53,294 bases of DNA from JAHDDH01 sp963922775 (GTDB lineage Bacteria; Bacteroidota; Bacteroidia; Cytophagales; Amoebophilaceae): contig CAWUJG010000006.1 in NCBI GenBank assembly GCA_963922775.1, positions 1-53,294 of the forward strand, given 5' to 3'. Every line of letters starts with the position of its first letter. Positions within the stretch are counted from its first letter, which is position 1. The notes below the pieces were generated by a model that was not told the DNA's origin, did no database searches, and saw only the letters and a list, made by a program, of their open reading frames with translations. The translations under genes were made by a program, and so were the position numbers. Shown in pieces: positions 37,735 through 47,399 of this stretch.

Positions 37735-39750
37735 ATGAACGAAGCGCAAGCAAAAAAAAAAATTCAAGAATTAAAAGCAAAAATTCATTATTACAATGAA
37801 AAATATTATCAGCAGAGTGAATCATTAATATCAGACTATACTTTTGATCAAATGTTGTTGCAGTTGCAACAGTTAGAGCAAAAATATCCACAGTATAAAA
37901 CTGAAGATACACCTACAGGTAATGTAGGAGAAAAATGGAATCAGCATACTAATTCTATATATCATAAATATCCTATGCTTTCACTAAATAATACATACAG
38001 TGAAGCAGAAATTATAGATTTTGTAGAACGCATAAAAAAATTATTACCCCATGAAAAAAATATTACCTTTGTATGTGAGTTAAAATTTGATGGTGTAGCT
38101 GTGAGTATGACGTATAAAGATGGAATATTACACCATGCTGTAACCAGGGGAGATGGTGAAAAAGGTGATGATATTACAGCACATATGAAAATGATACACA
38201 GCATTCCATTGCATATAACTCAAAAAAATATACCTTCTATTATGGAGGTACGTGGAGAAGTATTTATGCATAAAAATACTTTTAATGCACTAAATGACCA
38301 AAGAAAAAAAAATAAAGAAAACCTTTGGTCTAATCCTAGAAATACGGCTTCTGGTACTTTAAAAATGCTTGATCCTCAAATAGTATCACAAAGAAGTTTG
38401 GACTGCTATTGCTATGCCTTGTCTACATCTATATCATATATAAAAACACACTATGAAGGCATACAACAGCTTGATCAGTGGGGATTTAATATTTCCCCTA
38501 CTTATAAAATATGTAAAAATATTCAAGAAATTATGCATTATATTTCCCTTTGGGAAGAAAAAAAAGATAAATTATCTATGGATATAGATGGTATAGTAAT
38601 AAAAGTAAATAACATAGCACAACAAAAAACACTAGGCCTTACATCAAAAAGTCCACGTTGGGCCATAGCCTATAAATATACTCCAGAAGTTATAACAACA
38701 TGTTTAGAAAAGGTAACCTATCAGATAGGAAGAACAGGTATAATTACTCCAGTAGCCCATATAAAGCCTGTATTGCTTGCAGGTACTGTAGTAAAAAGAG
38801 CTTCGTTGTATAATAAAGATTATATACAAAAATTACAATTGCACCTTTATGATAAAGTGAGCATAGCTAAAGGAGGAGATATTATTCCTAAAATTATAGC
38901 TGTAGATGCTACATATAGGTCTGAGGAACAAAGACGTGTAAAATTTCCTACACATTGTCCTGCTTGTAATATGTTATTAGTCCAGTCTGAATCAGAAAAA
39001 AGTATTTTTTGTGTCAATAGTAGGCACTGTATACCGCAGCTTAAAGGAAAGTTAATGCATTTTGCACATCGTAAAGCTATGAATATAGGTGAGTTAGGAA
39101 CAAAAACTATAGATTTACTTTTTAAATATAAACGAATTGCTACTCCTGCAGATTTGTATACATTGCGTTTTCAAGATATCTATGGTTTAGATGGATTTAA
39201 AAAATTATCTACAGAAAATTTATTACGAGGTATTATACAGTCAAAAGCTGTGCCTTTTAAGCATGTATTGTTTGCTTTGGGTATACGCTATGTTGGCATT
39301 ACTGCAGCAGAAAAGCTGGCCATACATTTTCAGGATATAGTAAATTTAATGCATGCTTCATTAGAAGATTTGATGGCGGTGCCAGAAGTGGGTGAAAAGA
39401 TAGCACAAAGTGTACAGCATTTTTTCCAACAAAAAGAAAATCAAATTCTGATAGAGCAGTTACAAGCAGCAGGTGTACAATGTAAAATACATAAACAGGT
39501 AGTGTTAAAGGATAGGCTACATTTAGCACAAAAAAAATTTGTTATTTCTGGTATTTTTGAAAAATATGATAGGGAAAAGATAAAAAAAATAATATCAGAT
39601 GCTGGAGGAAAGGTAGTAAATACCATTACTACCAAAGTAGATTATTTGCTTATAGGTAATAAACCAGGCTCCCAAAAATTACAGCTAGCCCACAAACATA
39701 ATATTACTATTTTACAAGAAAAAGGATTTAAAAAACTTTTGGAGCAGTAA
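37735..39750 (+). CDS. ligA: NAD-dependent DNA ligase
   Basis: LigA seals nicks in replication and repair using NAD+. Start at ATG 37735 (MNEAQAKKKIQELK), 671 residues; the frame is open to a TTG at 37669 but that extension has no family counterpart. The adenylation site is intact in ELKFDGVAVSMTY (nucleophile Lys). Also seen are DDITAHMKMIHSIP, NPRNTASGTLK, KSPRWAIAYKY, the Cys4 zinc finger (CPAC, then CVNSRHC), helix-hairpin-helix repeats and a C-terminal BRCT domain ending GFKKLLE. It is followed after 3 bases by the next gene. Confidence 0.97.
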   Translation: MNEAQAKKKIQELKAKIHYYNEKYYQQSESLISDYTFDQMLLQLQQLEQKYPQYKTEDTPTGNVGEKWNQHTNSIYHKYPMLSLNNTYSEAEIIDFVERIKKLLPHEKNITFVCELKFDGVAVSMTYKDGILHHAVTRGDGEKGDDITAHMKMIHSIPLHITQKNIPSIMEVRGEVFMHKNTFNALNDQRKKNKENLWSNPRNTASGTLKMLDPQIVSQRSLDCYCYALSTSISYIKTHYEGIQQLDQWGFNISPTYKICKNIQEIMHYISLWEEKKDKLSMDIDGIVIKVNNIAQQKTLGLTSKSPRWAIAYKYTPEVITTCLEKVTYQIGRTGIITPVAHIKPVLLAGTVVKRASLYNKDYIQKLQLHLYDKVSIAKGGDIIPKIIAVDATYRSEEQRRVKFPTHCPACNMLLVQSESEKSIFCVNSRHCIPQLKGKLMHFAHRKAMNIGELGTKTIDLLFKYKRIATPADLYTLRFQDIYGLDGFKKLSTENLLRGIIQSKAVPFKHVLFALGIRYVGITAAEKLAIHFQDIVNLMHASLEDLMAVPEVGEKIAQSVQHFFQQKENQILIEQLQAAGVQCKIHKQVVLKDRLHLAQKKFVISGIFEKYDREKIKKIISDAGGKVVNTITTKVDYLLIGNKPGSQKLQLAHKHNITILQEKGFKKLLEQ

Positions 39751-39753
39751 ACC

Positions 39754-40251
39754 ATGCTAAAGATAAAAAATAGGATACTATCTTTATATCCCAATAAAAA
39801 AAGAGTAAGCTTTGAAATAAAGAAAAAAAAAGCTTTCATAGGCATATTACATTATTATCAAGATGAAAGTACATATCAAAAAATAAAGTACTTATTAAAT
39901 GATTTTTTAGCCAATTATGAATATCATATTTTAGTATATGCTACACAAAAATTAGCAAACAATGTTTATCCTAAAATATTAATTACACATCATGATATAG
40001 GCTTTTTAGGAAAAATAAAAGCACATAGTGCATCTAGGTTTATAAAACAGAATTTTGATTATTTATACTACATTGCTTTTAGTACTACACCTATACTAAG
40101 TTATCTTATTAAAAGATCTAACGCAAAATGTAAAGTAGGTTATTATGAGGAAAAGTACCAAGGTATTTTTGATATGATGGTAACGCTAAAAAATGAAAAG
40201 AATTATGCCAAAATGATTGAGCAAATGCTTTTTTATACTAAAATGATCTAA
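39754..40251 (+). CDS. DUF6913-like conserved Bacteroidota protein
   Basis: The 165-residue protein has no signal peptide or membrane segment. It contains AFIGILHYYQDESTYQKIKY, then ILITHHDIGFLGKIK, FDYLYYIAFSTTPILSYLI and AKCKVGYYEEKYQGIFDMM. This matches my memory of the DUF6913 family found next to dapA in Bacteroidota; the function is unknown. It starts 3 bases after ligA and ends 4 bases before dapA, so it is in the same transcript. Confidence 0.7.
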   Translation: MLKIKNRILSLYPNKKRVSFEIKKKKAFIGILHYYQDESTYQKIKYLLNDFLANYEYHILVYATQKLANNVYPKILITHHDIGFLGKIKAHSASRFIKQNFDYLYYIAFSTTPILSYLIKRSNAKCKVGYYEEKYQGIFDMMVTLKNEKNYAKMIEQMLFYTKMI

Positions 40252-40255
40252 TTTT

Positions 40256-41152
40256 ATGATTAACCAAAATATGCTTAAAGGCACAGGAGTAGCCTTGGTT
40301 ACACCTTTTACACAAAATTTAGAGATTGATTATGTAGCATATAAAAAATTATTGCAACATGTATGCAAACATGTTAACTATTTTGTAGTACATGGCACCA
40401 CAGGAGAATCTTCTACTACTACCCTGGCAGAAAAAAATGCTATATTAAAATTTATTGTCAAGCATAATATTAAAAATTTACCTATAGTATGTGGTGTAGG
40501 AGGTAATAATACTGCAGTAGTAATACAAAATATAAAAGGGCTATGTTTAGATTATGTATCTGCTTTATTGGTTGTTACTCCTTACTACAATAAACCTACA
40601 CAAGAAGGCATTTATCAACATTATAAGAAGATAGCTGCATGTACCCCAATACCCATTATATTGTATAATGTACCTAGTAGAACAGGAGTAAATATCCATG
40701 TAAATACTATAGTAAGGCTATCAGCATTAGAGCAAATTATAGGGATTAAAGAAGCTTCAGGAGATTTGTTACAATGTATAGAGATAGCACATAAAATCGA
40801 TAAGGATTTTTTACTAATTTCAGGTGATGACATGCTTACCTTACCTATGATTGCTATAGGTGCTGTAGGGACTATAGCTGTGTTAGCTAATGCTTTACCT
40901 ATATGTTTTAATAGTATGGTACAATATGCTTTACAGGGTAATTTTTCTTGTTCTAAACAATACACATATTATCTATATATGTTACACAAGCTTATGTATA
41001 AAGAAGGAAATCCTGTAGGCATAAAACAGCTATTACACATGCTAAACATCTGTAATACTGAAGTAAGGTTACCTTTGGTTAAAGGATCTTCAACATTATA
41101 CAAGAATATACAAGAAGTATATGATAATATGTCAAATTTAATAAAAAAATAG
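40256..41152 (+). CDS. dapA: 4-hydroxy-tetrahydrodipicolinate synthase
   Basis: DapA condenses pyruvate and aspartate semialdehyde, the first committed step to diaminopimelate and lysine. The 298-residue protein shows GTTGESSTTTLAEKNAI, PYYNKPTQEGIYQHYK, IILYNVPSRTGVN (catalytic Tyr) and IGIKEASGDLLQCI (Schiff-base Lys). Length is typical. Retention suggests DAP-containing peptidoglycan or lysine supply. It is part of the run ligA, DUF6913, dapA, nuoC. Confidence 0.96.
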   Translation: MINQNMLKGTGVALVTPFTQNLEIDYVAYKKLLQHVCKHVNYFVVHGTTGESSTTTLAEKNAILKFIVKHNIKNLPIVCGVGGNNTAVVIQNIKGLCLDYVSALLVVTPYYNKPTQEGIYQHYKKIAACTPIPIILYNVPSRTGVNIHVNTIVRLSALEQIIGIKEASGDLLQCIEIAHKIDKDFLLISGDDMLTLPMIAIGAVGTIAVLANALPICFNSMVQYALQGNFSCSKQYTYYLYMLHKLMYKEGNPVGIKQLLHMLNICNTEVRLPLVKGSSTLYKNIQEVYDNMSNLIKK

Positions 41153-41159
41153 ATTGATA

Positions 41160-41660
41160 ATGAGTCATATCAAGATAATTGAAAAATTAATAAACCAAAA
41201 CACAACCCTTCCATCAGACATTATACAGATAGATAATTTATCCTTTCCAACAACATTTATTATTCCTGCCCAGCATATTGTAGATATATGCCATGTTTTA
41301 TACCATAATGAAAAAGCCTATTATGATCATCTTGTTTGCTTAACTGCCATTGATAAAGGGCCTCAGATAGATCAAATAGATTTGCTATACCATTTATATT
41401 CTATGTATTACCATATTGCTTTGGTGCTTAAAATTACTATTGATCGTTGTACTCATCAAAATCAACTGCCTAAAGTAGCTTCTGTAAGTAATATTTGGAA
41501 AACAGCACTTTGGCATGAAAGAGAAAATTTTGATTTATTTGGTATCTTTTTTGAGGGACACCCTGACTTAAGAAGAATTTTATTGCCTGAAGACTGGGAA
41601 GGTAATCCTTTAAGAAAGGATTATAAACCAGCAAAGTCTTATAAAGGAATAAAGATATAA
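41160..41660 (+). CDS. nuoC: NADH-quinone oxidoreductase subunit C
   Basis: NuoC is a peripheral-arm subunit of Complex I. From ATG 41160 the product has 166 residues (MSHIKIIEKLINQN); the longer frame starts at a TTG. The C-terminus has the signature SNIWKTALWHERENFDLFGI and LRRILLPEDWEGNPLRKDYK. Length is at the normal lower end. It directly follows dapA and no nuoB or nuoD is adjacent, so Complex I genes are dispersed here. Confidence 0.94.
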   Translation: MSHIKIIEKLINQNTTLPSDIIQIDNLSFPTTFIIPAQHIVDICHVLYHNEKAYYDHLVCLTAIDKGPQIDQIDLLYHLYSMYYHIALVLKITIDRCTHQNQLPKVASVSNIWKTALWHERENFDLFGIFFEGHPDLRRILLPEDWEGNPLRKDYKPAKSYKGIKI

Positions 41661-41730
41661 GTGTATGGTAATTTTTAGAACAGTTATAGAGTAAAAAAAT
41701 AAAATTAGTACAAAAAATATATTATATCTA

Positions 41731-43011
41731 TTATGGTTGTATTTCCATTTTTTGTTTACTCCAATACAAGATCCATTTTTTTATCATTTCATTTGGAATT
41801 TTGTCTACAATATTTTGTATAAAAGCCTGTAATAAAATATTTCTTGCTATATTTTTTTGTATACCTCTAGCTTGTAGATAAAATAGTTGTTCAGGATCTA
41901 TTTTGCCTATAGTAGCACCATGAGAGCATTTTACATCATCGGCAAAAATTACTAGCTGAGGTTGAGTAAGCATTATGGCTTTATCTGAAAGAACAAGATT
42001 ATGATTGCTTTGGTAAGCTTTTGTTTTTTGTGCTATATCTTCTACATGTATTTTACCACAAAATTTACTCCAGGCATTATCAAACAAGATTCCTTGGTAT
42101 AGCTCATTACTTTGGGTATTAGGCTTAAGATGTTTTACCATGGTAGTATTACTTACATTTTCTTCTTTACTTAAAATATAGGTACCATACATGTTAGTAG
42201 AAGCATTTTCTCCATTAAGAAATATATTTAGATAATTTTGTATGTAATTGCCTGAAAAAGAAAATGTATAGGTATTAAAAGTACTTTTTTTATCTAGCTT
42301 ACTATTTACATTATGTATAGTATACTCGCCAATTCTATTTTGTAAGTTATAGTAATGCATACAAGAATTAGCTTCTATATTAATATCTGTAGCCAGGTTA
42401 AATACTTTATATGGAGGTTGGTGTAAGTTAGATGCTAAAAATGTAACTTTACTACCTTTGCCTATGTGTATAAAAGTTTTATAGCTGAATAGTGTATGCT
42501 TCTGATCATCATTTTGGTATTTGATAAATAAAGGTTTATCTAAAATAATATGGTTAGGAATATTAATAAAAATACCTTTTTGGCATAATGCAGTGTTAAG
42601 TAAATAAAAAATATTTGTTTTTTTTTGTAAAAAATATTTGAAGAAAAAAAGTATTTTTTGAGGTACAGTTACCTTAGCATCATATACCTGGATAGATATA
42701 TTTGAGGGTATATAAGAGTTTTTTTTTTGAAAAATACCATTACTAATAGTAATGGTATAAGTCTCATCTATATTATTGAATAAATTGGGCTGAATATGCT
42801 GAATAACATTAGGTACAGTATTAAATCCATTATGGTTCAGCAAGTCATAGATTTTTTTATGCTGATGATCTCCATTTTTTTTAGCTATGCTATCCCTAAA
42901 AAGTGTAAAAGCTTCTTTTTTTATTGCTAAAAGTGCTTTATCTTTATTTGTTTTGATTATATCATCAAAATAATCTTGAATTTTTTGTATAGTTTGGGGG
43001 AGTAGATACAT
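41731..43011 (-). CDS. sufD: Fe-S cluster assembly protein SufD
   Basis: SufD is part of the SufBCD scaffold. The 426-residue protein has a helical N-terminus, a right-handed beta-helix core and the conserved C-terminal region LYQGILFDNAWSKFCGKIHV, AYQSNHNLVLSDKAIMLTQP and VKCSHGATIGKIDPEQLFYL, with the functional His in CSHGAT. It lies 15 bases after sufC. sufB, usually upstream of sufC, is not next to it. Confidence 0.95.
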   Translation of the reverse strand: MYLLPQTIQKIQDYFDDIIKTNKDKALLAIKKEAFTLFRDSIAKKNGDHQHKKIYDLLNHNGFNTVPNVIQHIQPNLFNNIDETYTITISNGIFQKKNSYIPSNISIQVYDAKVTVPQKILFFFKYFLQKKTNIFYLLNTALCQKGIFINIPNHIILDKPLFIKYQNDDQKHTLFSYKTFIHIGKGSKVTFLASNLHQPPYKVFNLATDINIEANSCMHYYNLQNRIGEYTIHNVNSKLDKKSTFNTYTFSFSGNYIQNYLNIFLNGENASTNMYGTYILSKEENVSNTTMVKHLKPNTQSNELYQGILFDNAWSKFCGKIHVEDIAQKTKAYQSNHNLVLSDKAIMLTQPQLVIFADDVKCSHGATIGKIDPEQLFYLQARGIQKNIARNILLQAFIQNIVDKIPNEMIKKWILYWSKQKMEIQP

Positions 43012-43026
43012 ATTTTTTACATTATG

Positions 43027-43767
43027 TTATTTAATGATGTTATCATAACCTTCTTTTTCTATTTGCAGTGCGAGATCTTTATTACCAGATAAAATAATTC
43101 TTCCTTTATACAATATATGAACAAAATCTGGTACAATATAATTCAACAGACGTTGGTAATGGGTAATTAAAATCGTAGCATTGTGAGGAGTAGATAGTTT
43201 TTGCACACCATTGGCCACTATACGTAAAGCATCTACATCTAATCCTGAATCTGTTTCATCTAATACAGCTAGCTTAGGATTGAGCATAGCCATTTGAAAT
43301 ATTTCATTTTTTTTTTTCTCTCCACCAGAAAATCCTTCATTTAAAGATCTGCTAATTAAGTTTTGATTAAGATCTACTACTTTCATTTTTTCTTTCATGA
43401 GTGCCAAAAAGCTAGGAGCATCTAAGGCTGGTAGCTGATGATAGGTTCTTATTTGATTAAGGGCTGTCTTTAAAAAATTTGTTGTGCTTACTCCAGGTAT
43501 TGCTATAGGATATTGAAACGCAAGAAATAAGCCATTCCAGGCACGTTCTTCTGGAGAAAGTGATAAAAGATCTTTTTCTAAAAATTTAACTTCTCCTTGA
43601 ACTATATTATAGTCTTCTTTTCCAGCTAATACGGCAGCTAAAGTACTTTTTCCAGAACCATTAGGCCCCATAATGGCATGTATTTCTCCTGCATTTACTG
43701 TCAAGTTTATACCATGTAAAATGGTTTTTTGATCTATTGTTACGTGTAGATTTTTAATATCTAACAT
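43027..43767 (-). CDS. sufC: Fe-S cluster assembly ATPase SufC
   Basis: SufC is the ABC-type ATPase of the SUF machinery. The 246-residue protein has Walker A GPNGSGKSTLAAVLAGK, the Q-loop LAFQYPIAIPGV, the unusual signature GFSGGEKKKNEIFQMAML and Walker B LAVLDETDSGLDVDAL, all diagnostic for SufC. The DET in Walker B, rather than DEP, is normal for this family. It precedes sufD. Confidence 0.97.
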   Translation of the reverse strand: MLDIKNLHVTIDQKTILHGINLTVNAGEIHAIMGPNGSGKSTLAAVLAGKEDYNIVQGEVKFLEKDLLSLSPEERAWNGLFLAFQYPIAIPGVSTTNFLKTALNQIRTYHQLPALDAPSFLALMKEKMKVVDLNQNLISRSLNEGFSGGEKKKNEIFQMAMLNPKLAVLDETDSGLDVDALRIVANGVQKLSTPHNATILITHYQRLLNYIVPDFVHILYKGRIILSGNKDLALQIEKEGYDNIIK

Positions 43768-43848
43768 GAATGGTAAATAAGTTTGATATAGATTTGTACT
43801 TAATTTTGTTACAAAATTTTAAATTATATGTTACTTTTAAGTAAATTT

Positions 43849-43880
43849 AAAAATTTAATACTTTAAAAATTTAATACTTT
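43849..43880. repeat. 16-bp perfect tandem repeat
   Basis: aaaaatttaatacttt occurs twice head to tail (43849-43864, 43865-43880) in the sufC upstream region. It may be slippage or paired binding sites. Confidence 0.8.
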
Positions 43881-43998
43881 ATAGTGTATATATGCTCTAT
43901 GGTTAAAAAGTATAAAAGCATAATTTTTATTTGAAAATAAAAAATTTTTATAAAAGTATATCCATAGAATCTATATCTTTTATAAAAGATAAAAATAC

Positions 43999-44006
43999 TA
44001 AATTTG
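43999..44006 (+). promoter_or_regulatory. Possible -7 promoter element for atpD
   Basis: TAAATTTG fits the Bacteroidota TAnnTTTG -7 consensus and lies about 126 bases before the atpD ATG, upstream of the palindrome. A -33 TTG is not obvious. Confidence 0.35.
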
Positions 44007-44067
44007 TATTATTAAAGTTAAAAATGTAGCTTTATTGCTGAGTATCTCAGTTGTGTATATACATTTT

Positions 44068-44086
44068 TTCCCTAAAATTTAGGGAA
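44068..44086. promoter_or_regulatory. 19-bp palindrome upstream of atpD
   Basis: TTCCCTAAAATTTAGGGAA has perfect 9-bp arms around a single central A. With its GC-containing ends it stands out in this AT-rich gap, 45 bases before the atpD start. It could be a dimeric repressor or activator site, or a 5' leader hairpin. Confidence 0.5.
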
Positions 44087-44131
44087 AGGAACTAATTTTT
44101 AAATAATTTAAAAAAATTTATTTTTATCTCA

Positions 44132-45637
44132 ATGGTAAATAAAGGAAAAATTTTGCAAATAGTAGGCCCAGTGGTAGATGTTTCTTTTCCCCCTGAAGTT
44201 TCACTACCATCAATATACAATGCCCTTGAAGTAATCAATCATGAAGGAAAAAAGATTATTTTAGAATGTCAGCAACATCTTGGCGATGGATGTGTACGTA
44301 CAATTTCTATGGATAATACTGAAGGACTATCTCGCGGATTAACAGTAACAGATCTTGGCACAACCATTACCATGCCTACAGGAGAACATGTAAAAGGAAG
44401 GCTATTTAATGTGATTGGAGAAGCCATAGATGGTATACCGCAGCCTAATACAGATAATTATTTATCTATTCATCAACCTGCTCCAAAATTTGACACATTA
44501 GCCAGTACAACTGAAATGCTCTTTACTGGAATAAAAGTGATTGATCTATTAGCTCCTTATGTAAAAGGAGGAAAAATAGGCCTTTTTGGTGGTGCAGGTG
44601 TAGGAAAAACCGTTTTAATTAAGGAGCTCATCAACAACATTGCCAAAGCTCATGATGGTTTATCAGTATTTGCTGGAGTAGGAGAAAGAACTAGAGAAGG
44701 AAATGATTTGTTGCGTGAAATGATAGAATCTGATATTATACAATATGGTCCTGAATTTAAAAAAGCTATGGAAAAAGGTCAGTGGGATCTTAGTAAAGTA
44801 GATCCAACTTATTTAAAAAAATCAAAAACTACACTTGTATTCGGCCAAATGAATGAACCTCCAGGTGCTAGAGCAAGAGTAGCCCTTTCAGGACTTACCA
44901 TAGCAGAAAATTTTAGAGATGGAGATACATCTGGCAAAGGAAAAGACGTACTTTTATTTGTAGACAATATTTTCAGGTTTACCCAAGCAGGTGCAGAATT
45001 ATCTGCTTTGTTAGGTAGAATGCCTTCAGCAGTTGGATATCAACCTACTTTAGCCACAGAAATGGGAGCTATGCAAGAACGCATTACTTCTACCAAACAT
45101 GGTTCTATTACTTCAGTACAAGCTGTATATGTACCAGCAGATGATTTAACAGATCCTGCTCCTGCCACTACATTTTCGCATTTAGATGCTACTACAGTAC
45201 TTTCGCGTAAGATAGCCTCTTTGGGCATATATCCTGCTGTAGATCCTATAGATTCTTCCTCACGCATTTTAGATCCTACTATTGTAGGAAAAAAGCATTA
45301 TGATACAGCACAAAGTGTAAAAAAAATGTTGCAAAGATACCAAGAACTACAAGATACTATTGCCATTTTAGGTATGGAAGAACTTTCTGATGAAGATAAA
45401 AAAACAGTGCATAGGGCAAGACGTATTCAACGTTTTCTTTCACAACCTTTTCATGTAGCTGAACAATTTACAGGATTAGATGGTGCTTTAGTATCCATAG
45501 AAGATACTATAAAAGGCTTTAACATGATTATGGATGGCAGTTTAGATCATCTACCTGAATCTGCTTTTAATTTAGTAGGCACTATAGAAGAAGCTATTGC
45601 TAAAGGAGAAAAAATGATTCAACAAGCCAAAGGATAA
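44132..45637 (+). CDS. atpD: F1Fo ATP synthase subunit beta
   Basis: The catalytic subunit of F1. The 501-residue protein starts KGKILQIVGPVVDVSFPPE. It has Walker A GGAGVGKTVLIKELI, AGVGERTREGNDLLREM, NEPPGARARVALSGLT, Walker B VLLFVDNIFRFTQAG and SALLGRMPSAVGYQPTLATE. All catalytic residues appear in place. It is followed 12 bases later by atpC, with the other atp genes elsewhere, a split arrangement usual in Bacteroidota. Confidence 0.98.
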   Translation: MVNKGKILQIVGPVVDVSFPPEVSLPSIYNALEVINHEGKKIILECQQHLGDGCVRTISMDNTEGLSRGLTVTDLGTTITMPTGEHVKGRLFNVIGEAIDGIPQPNTDNYLSIHQPAPKFDTLASTTEMLFTGIKVIDLLAPYVKGGKIGLFGGAGVGKTVLIKELINNIAKAHDGLSVFAGVGERTREGNDLLREMIESDIIQYGPEFKKAMEKGQWDLSKVDPTYLKKSKTTLVFGQMNEPPGARARVALSGLTIAENFRDGDTSGKGKDVLLFVDNIFRFTQAGAELSALLGRMPSAVGYQPTLATEMGAMQERITSTKHGSITSVQAVYVPADDLTDPAPATTFSHLDATTVLSRKIASLGIYPAVDPIDSSSRILDPTIVGKKHYDTAQSVKKMLQRYQELQDTIAILGMEELSDEDKKTVHRARRIQRFLSQPFHVAEQFTGLDGALVSIEDTIKGFNMIMDGSLDHLPESAFNLVGTIEEAIAKGEKMIQQAKG

Positions 45638-45649
45638 AAATTTTTGCCC

Positions 45650-45904
45650 ATGCATCTTTCTATTTTTACACAAGAAAAAAAAATTTTTGAAGGTCCAGTA
45701 TATGCGATACATGTAACCAGCAATAAAGGACCTTTTCAAATAAAAAAAAATCATGCACCACTTATCAGCATAATTTCAAAAGAAATAAAAATAGAAAATA
45801 AAAAAGATCAATATCAAAATATAAAAATAAAAGAAGCTATTTTAGAGGTAAAAGATAATCAAATTACTATTCTAGTACAAAAAAATGTTTTGTCTAAAGT
45901 TTAG
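45650..45904 (+). CDS. atpC: F1Fo ATP synthase subunit epsilon (short form)
   Basis: The 84-residue protein begins MHLSIFTQEKKIFEGPVYAI and contains GPFQIKKNHAPLISII, the beta-sandwich domain of epsilon. The C-terminal helical hairpin that inhibits ATP hydrolysis in other bacteria is absent; short epsilons of this sort occur, as I recall, in Bacteroidota. I use the ATG at 45650; an open frame starts with TTG at 45644. Confidence 0.92.
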   Translation: MHLSIFTQEKKIFEGPVYAIHVTSNKGPFQIKKNHAPLISIISKEIKIENKKDQYQNIKIKEAILEVKDNQITILVQKNVLSKV

Positions 45905-46137
45905 TATATATATTAATTTGACATAGATCATTTTTTTGTTATTTTGATTTTGTTAACTAAATTATTTGGTTTTATCGTTATTTTTATCTGTTTTTTCATT
46001 TATTACTTTTCAACTTGACTGCTTTAGACCTACTTTTTTCGGTGTAAAAGCCAAATACATAAATTTTGTATATAACTACAAAATTAGTATTATAAAGATA
46101 TAAGTTTCAATAATTCTAAAATAATTTTATTATCTCT

Positions 46138-47397
46138 ATGTCAGATAAGGCTATATTTCAGCTTATTACACAAGAAGCAAAAAGGCAAACCCAAGGCCTT
46201 ATGCTTATAGCATCAGAAAATTTTGTTTCTTCTCAAGTGCTTTCAGCTATGGGCAGTATACTTACTAACAAATATGCAGAAGGACTTCCTGGAAAACGCT
46301 ATTATGGAGGATGTGAAATAGTAGATAAAATAGAAAATATAGCTATAGCACGTGCAAAAGCACTATTTGGTGCAACTTGGGTGAATGTACAACCTCATTC
46401 TGGCTCTCAAGCCAATGCAGCTGTCATGTTAGCAGCATTAAATGCTGGTGATACTATTTTAGGATTTGATTTAGCCCATGGAGGGCACCTTACACATGGC
46501 TCTAAAGTAAATTTTTCAGGAAAAATATACCGTGCTGTACATTATGGTATAAATCCACATACAGGCTATGTGGACATGGCTATGGTAAGAAAAAAAGCAC
46601 ATCAAGAAAAGCCCCAATTTATTATCTGTGGAGGTTCTGCCTATAGCAGAGATTGGGACTATGCTGCATTCCGTCAAATAGCAGATGAAGTAGGAGCATT
46701 GCTTTTAGCAGATATTGCACACCCTGCAGGGCTTATTGCCAAAGGTCTATTACAAAATCCTTTAACACACTGCCATATAGTTACCACTACTACACATAAA
46801 ACCTTGCGCGGACCACGTGGGGGTATGATTATGATGGGAAAAGATTTTGATAACCCATGGGGTAAAAAAAATTTGTACGGAAAAGTAAAAAAGATGTCCT
46901 CTCTACTAGATAGTAGTGTATTTCCAGGCATACAAGGAGGTCCTTTAGAGCATGTTATTGCTGCAAAGGCAGTGGCTTTTTATGAGGCATTACAAGATAA
47001 TTTTACATTATATATCAAAAATGTGCAAAAAAATGCCAATATGATGGCAAAATTATTTATGGAAAAAAATTATAATGTAGTTACAGGAGGCACAGATAAC
47101 CATCTATTATTGATAGACCTGACAAATAAAAATATTACAGGAAAAAATGCTGAATGCATTTTAGGTGAAGCAGGTATTACTATCAATAAAAATATGATTC
47201 CTTTAGATCCACTTTCTCCTTTTATTACATCAGGTATACGCTTAGGCACAGCAGCCATTACTACTCAAGGTATTACCATAGATGATATAGCACAAATTGT
47301 TGATTGGATAGATGATGTACTCAAACATCCAGATAATAGAAAAAAAAGGCAAAGTATTAAAGAAGATATTCGTGTATTCATGCAAAAAAAGGTATAG
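46138..47397 (+). CDS. glyA: Serine hydroxymethyltransferase
   Basis: GlyA converts serine and tetrahydrofolate to glycine and methylene-THF, a one-carbon source for nucleotides. The 419-residue PLP enzyme shows LIASENFVSSQVL, TNKYAEGLPGKRYYGG, VNVQPHSGSQANAAV, LADIAHPAGLIA and the PLP-binding Lys in VTTTTHKTLRGPRGG. Length is normal. tatC follows after 2 bases. Confidence 0.97.
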   Translation: MSDKAIFQLITQEAKRQTQGLMLIASENFVSSQVLSAMGSILTNKYAEGLPGKRYYGGCEIVDKIENIAIARAKALFGATWVNVQPHSGSQANAAVMLAALNAGDTILGFDLAHGGHLTHGSKVNFSGKIYRAVHYGINPHTGYVDMAMVRKKAHQEKPQFIICGGSAYSRDWDYAAFRQIADEVGALLLADIAHPAGLIAKGLLQNPLTHCHIVTTTTHKTLRGPRGGMIMMGKDFDNPWGKKNLYGKVKKMSSLLDSSVFPGIQGGPLEHVIAAKAVAFYEALQDNFTLYIKNVQKNANMMAKLFMEKNYNVVTGGTDNHLLLIDLTNKNITGKNAECILGEAGITINKNMIPLDPLSPFITSGIRLGTAAITTQGITIDDIAQIVDWIDDVLKHPDNRKKRQSIKEDIRVFMQKKV

Positions 47398-47399
47398 CA

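Larger units (their letters stand above)
43768..44131. other. Divergent sufC/atpD regulatory gap
   Basis: 364 very AT-rich bases with no gene. It holds a 16-bp tandem repeat (43849-43880), a TAnnTTTG element (43999-44006) and a 19-bp palindrome (44068-44086), listed separately. Confidence 0.6.

Noticed and set aside
40621..40965. Minus-strand ORF of 114 codons inside dapA
   Set aside because: dapA has all its motifs in the plus frame; the antisense frame is a shadow.
43849..43880. Tandem repeat as an origin or iteron
   Set aside because: Only two short AT-rich copies, no dnaA gene or DnaA boxes seen; replication slippage is simpler.
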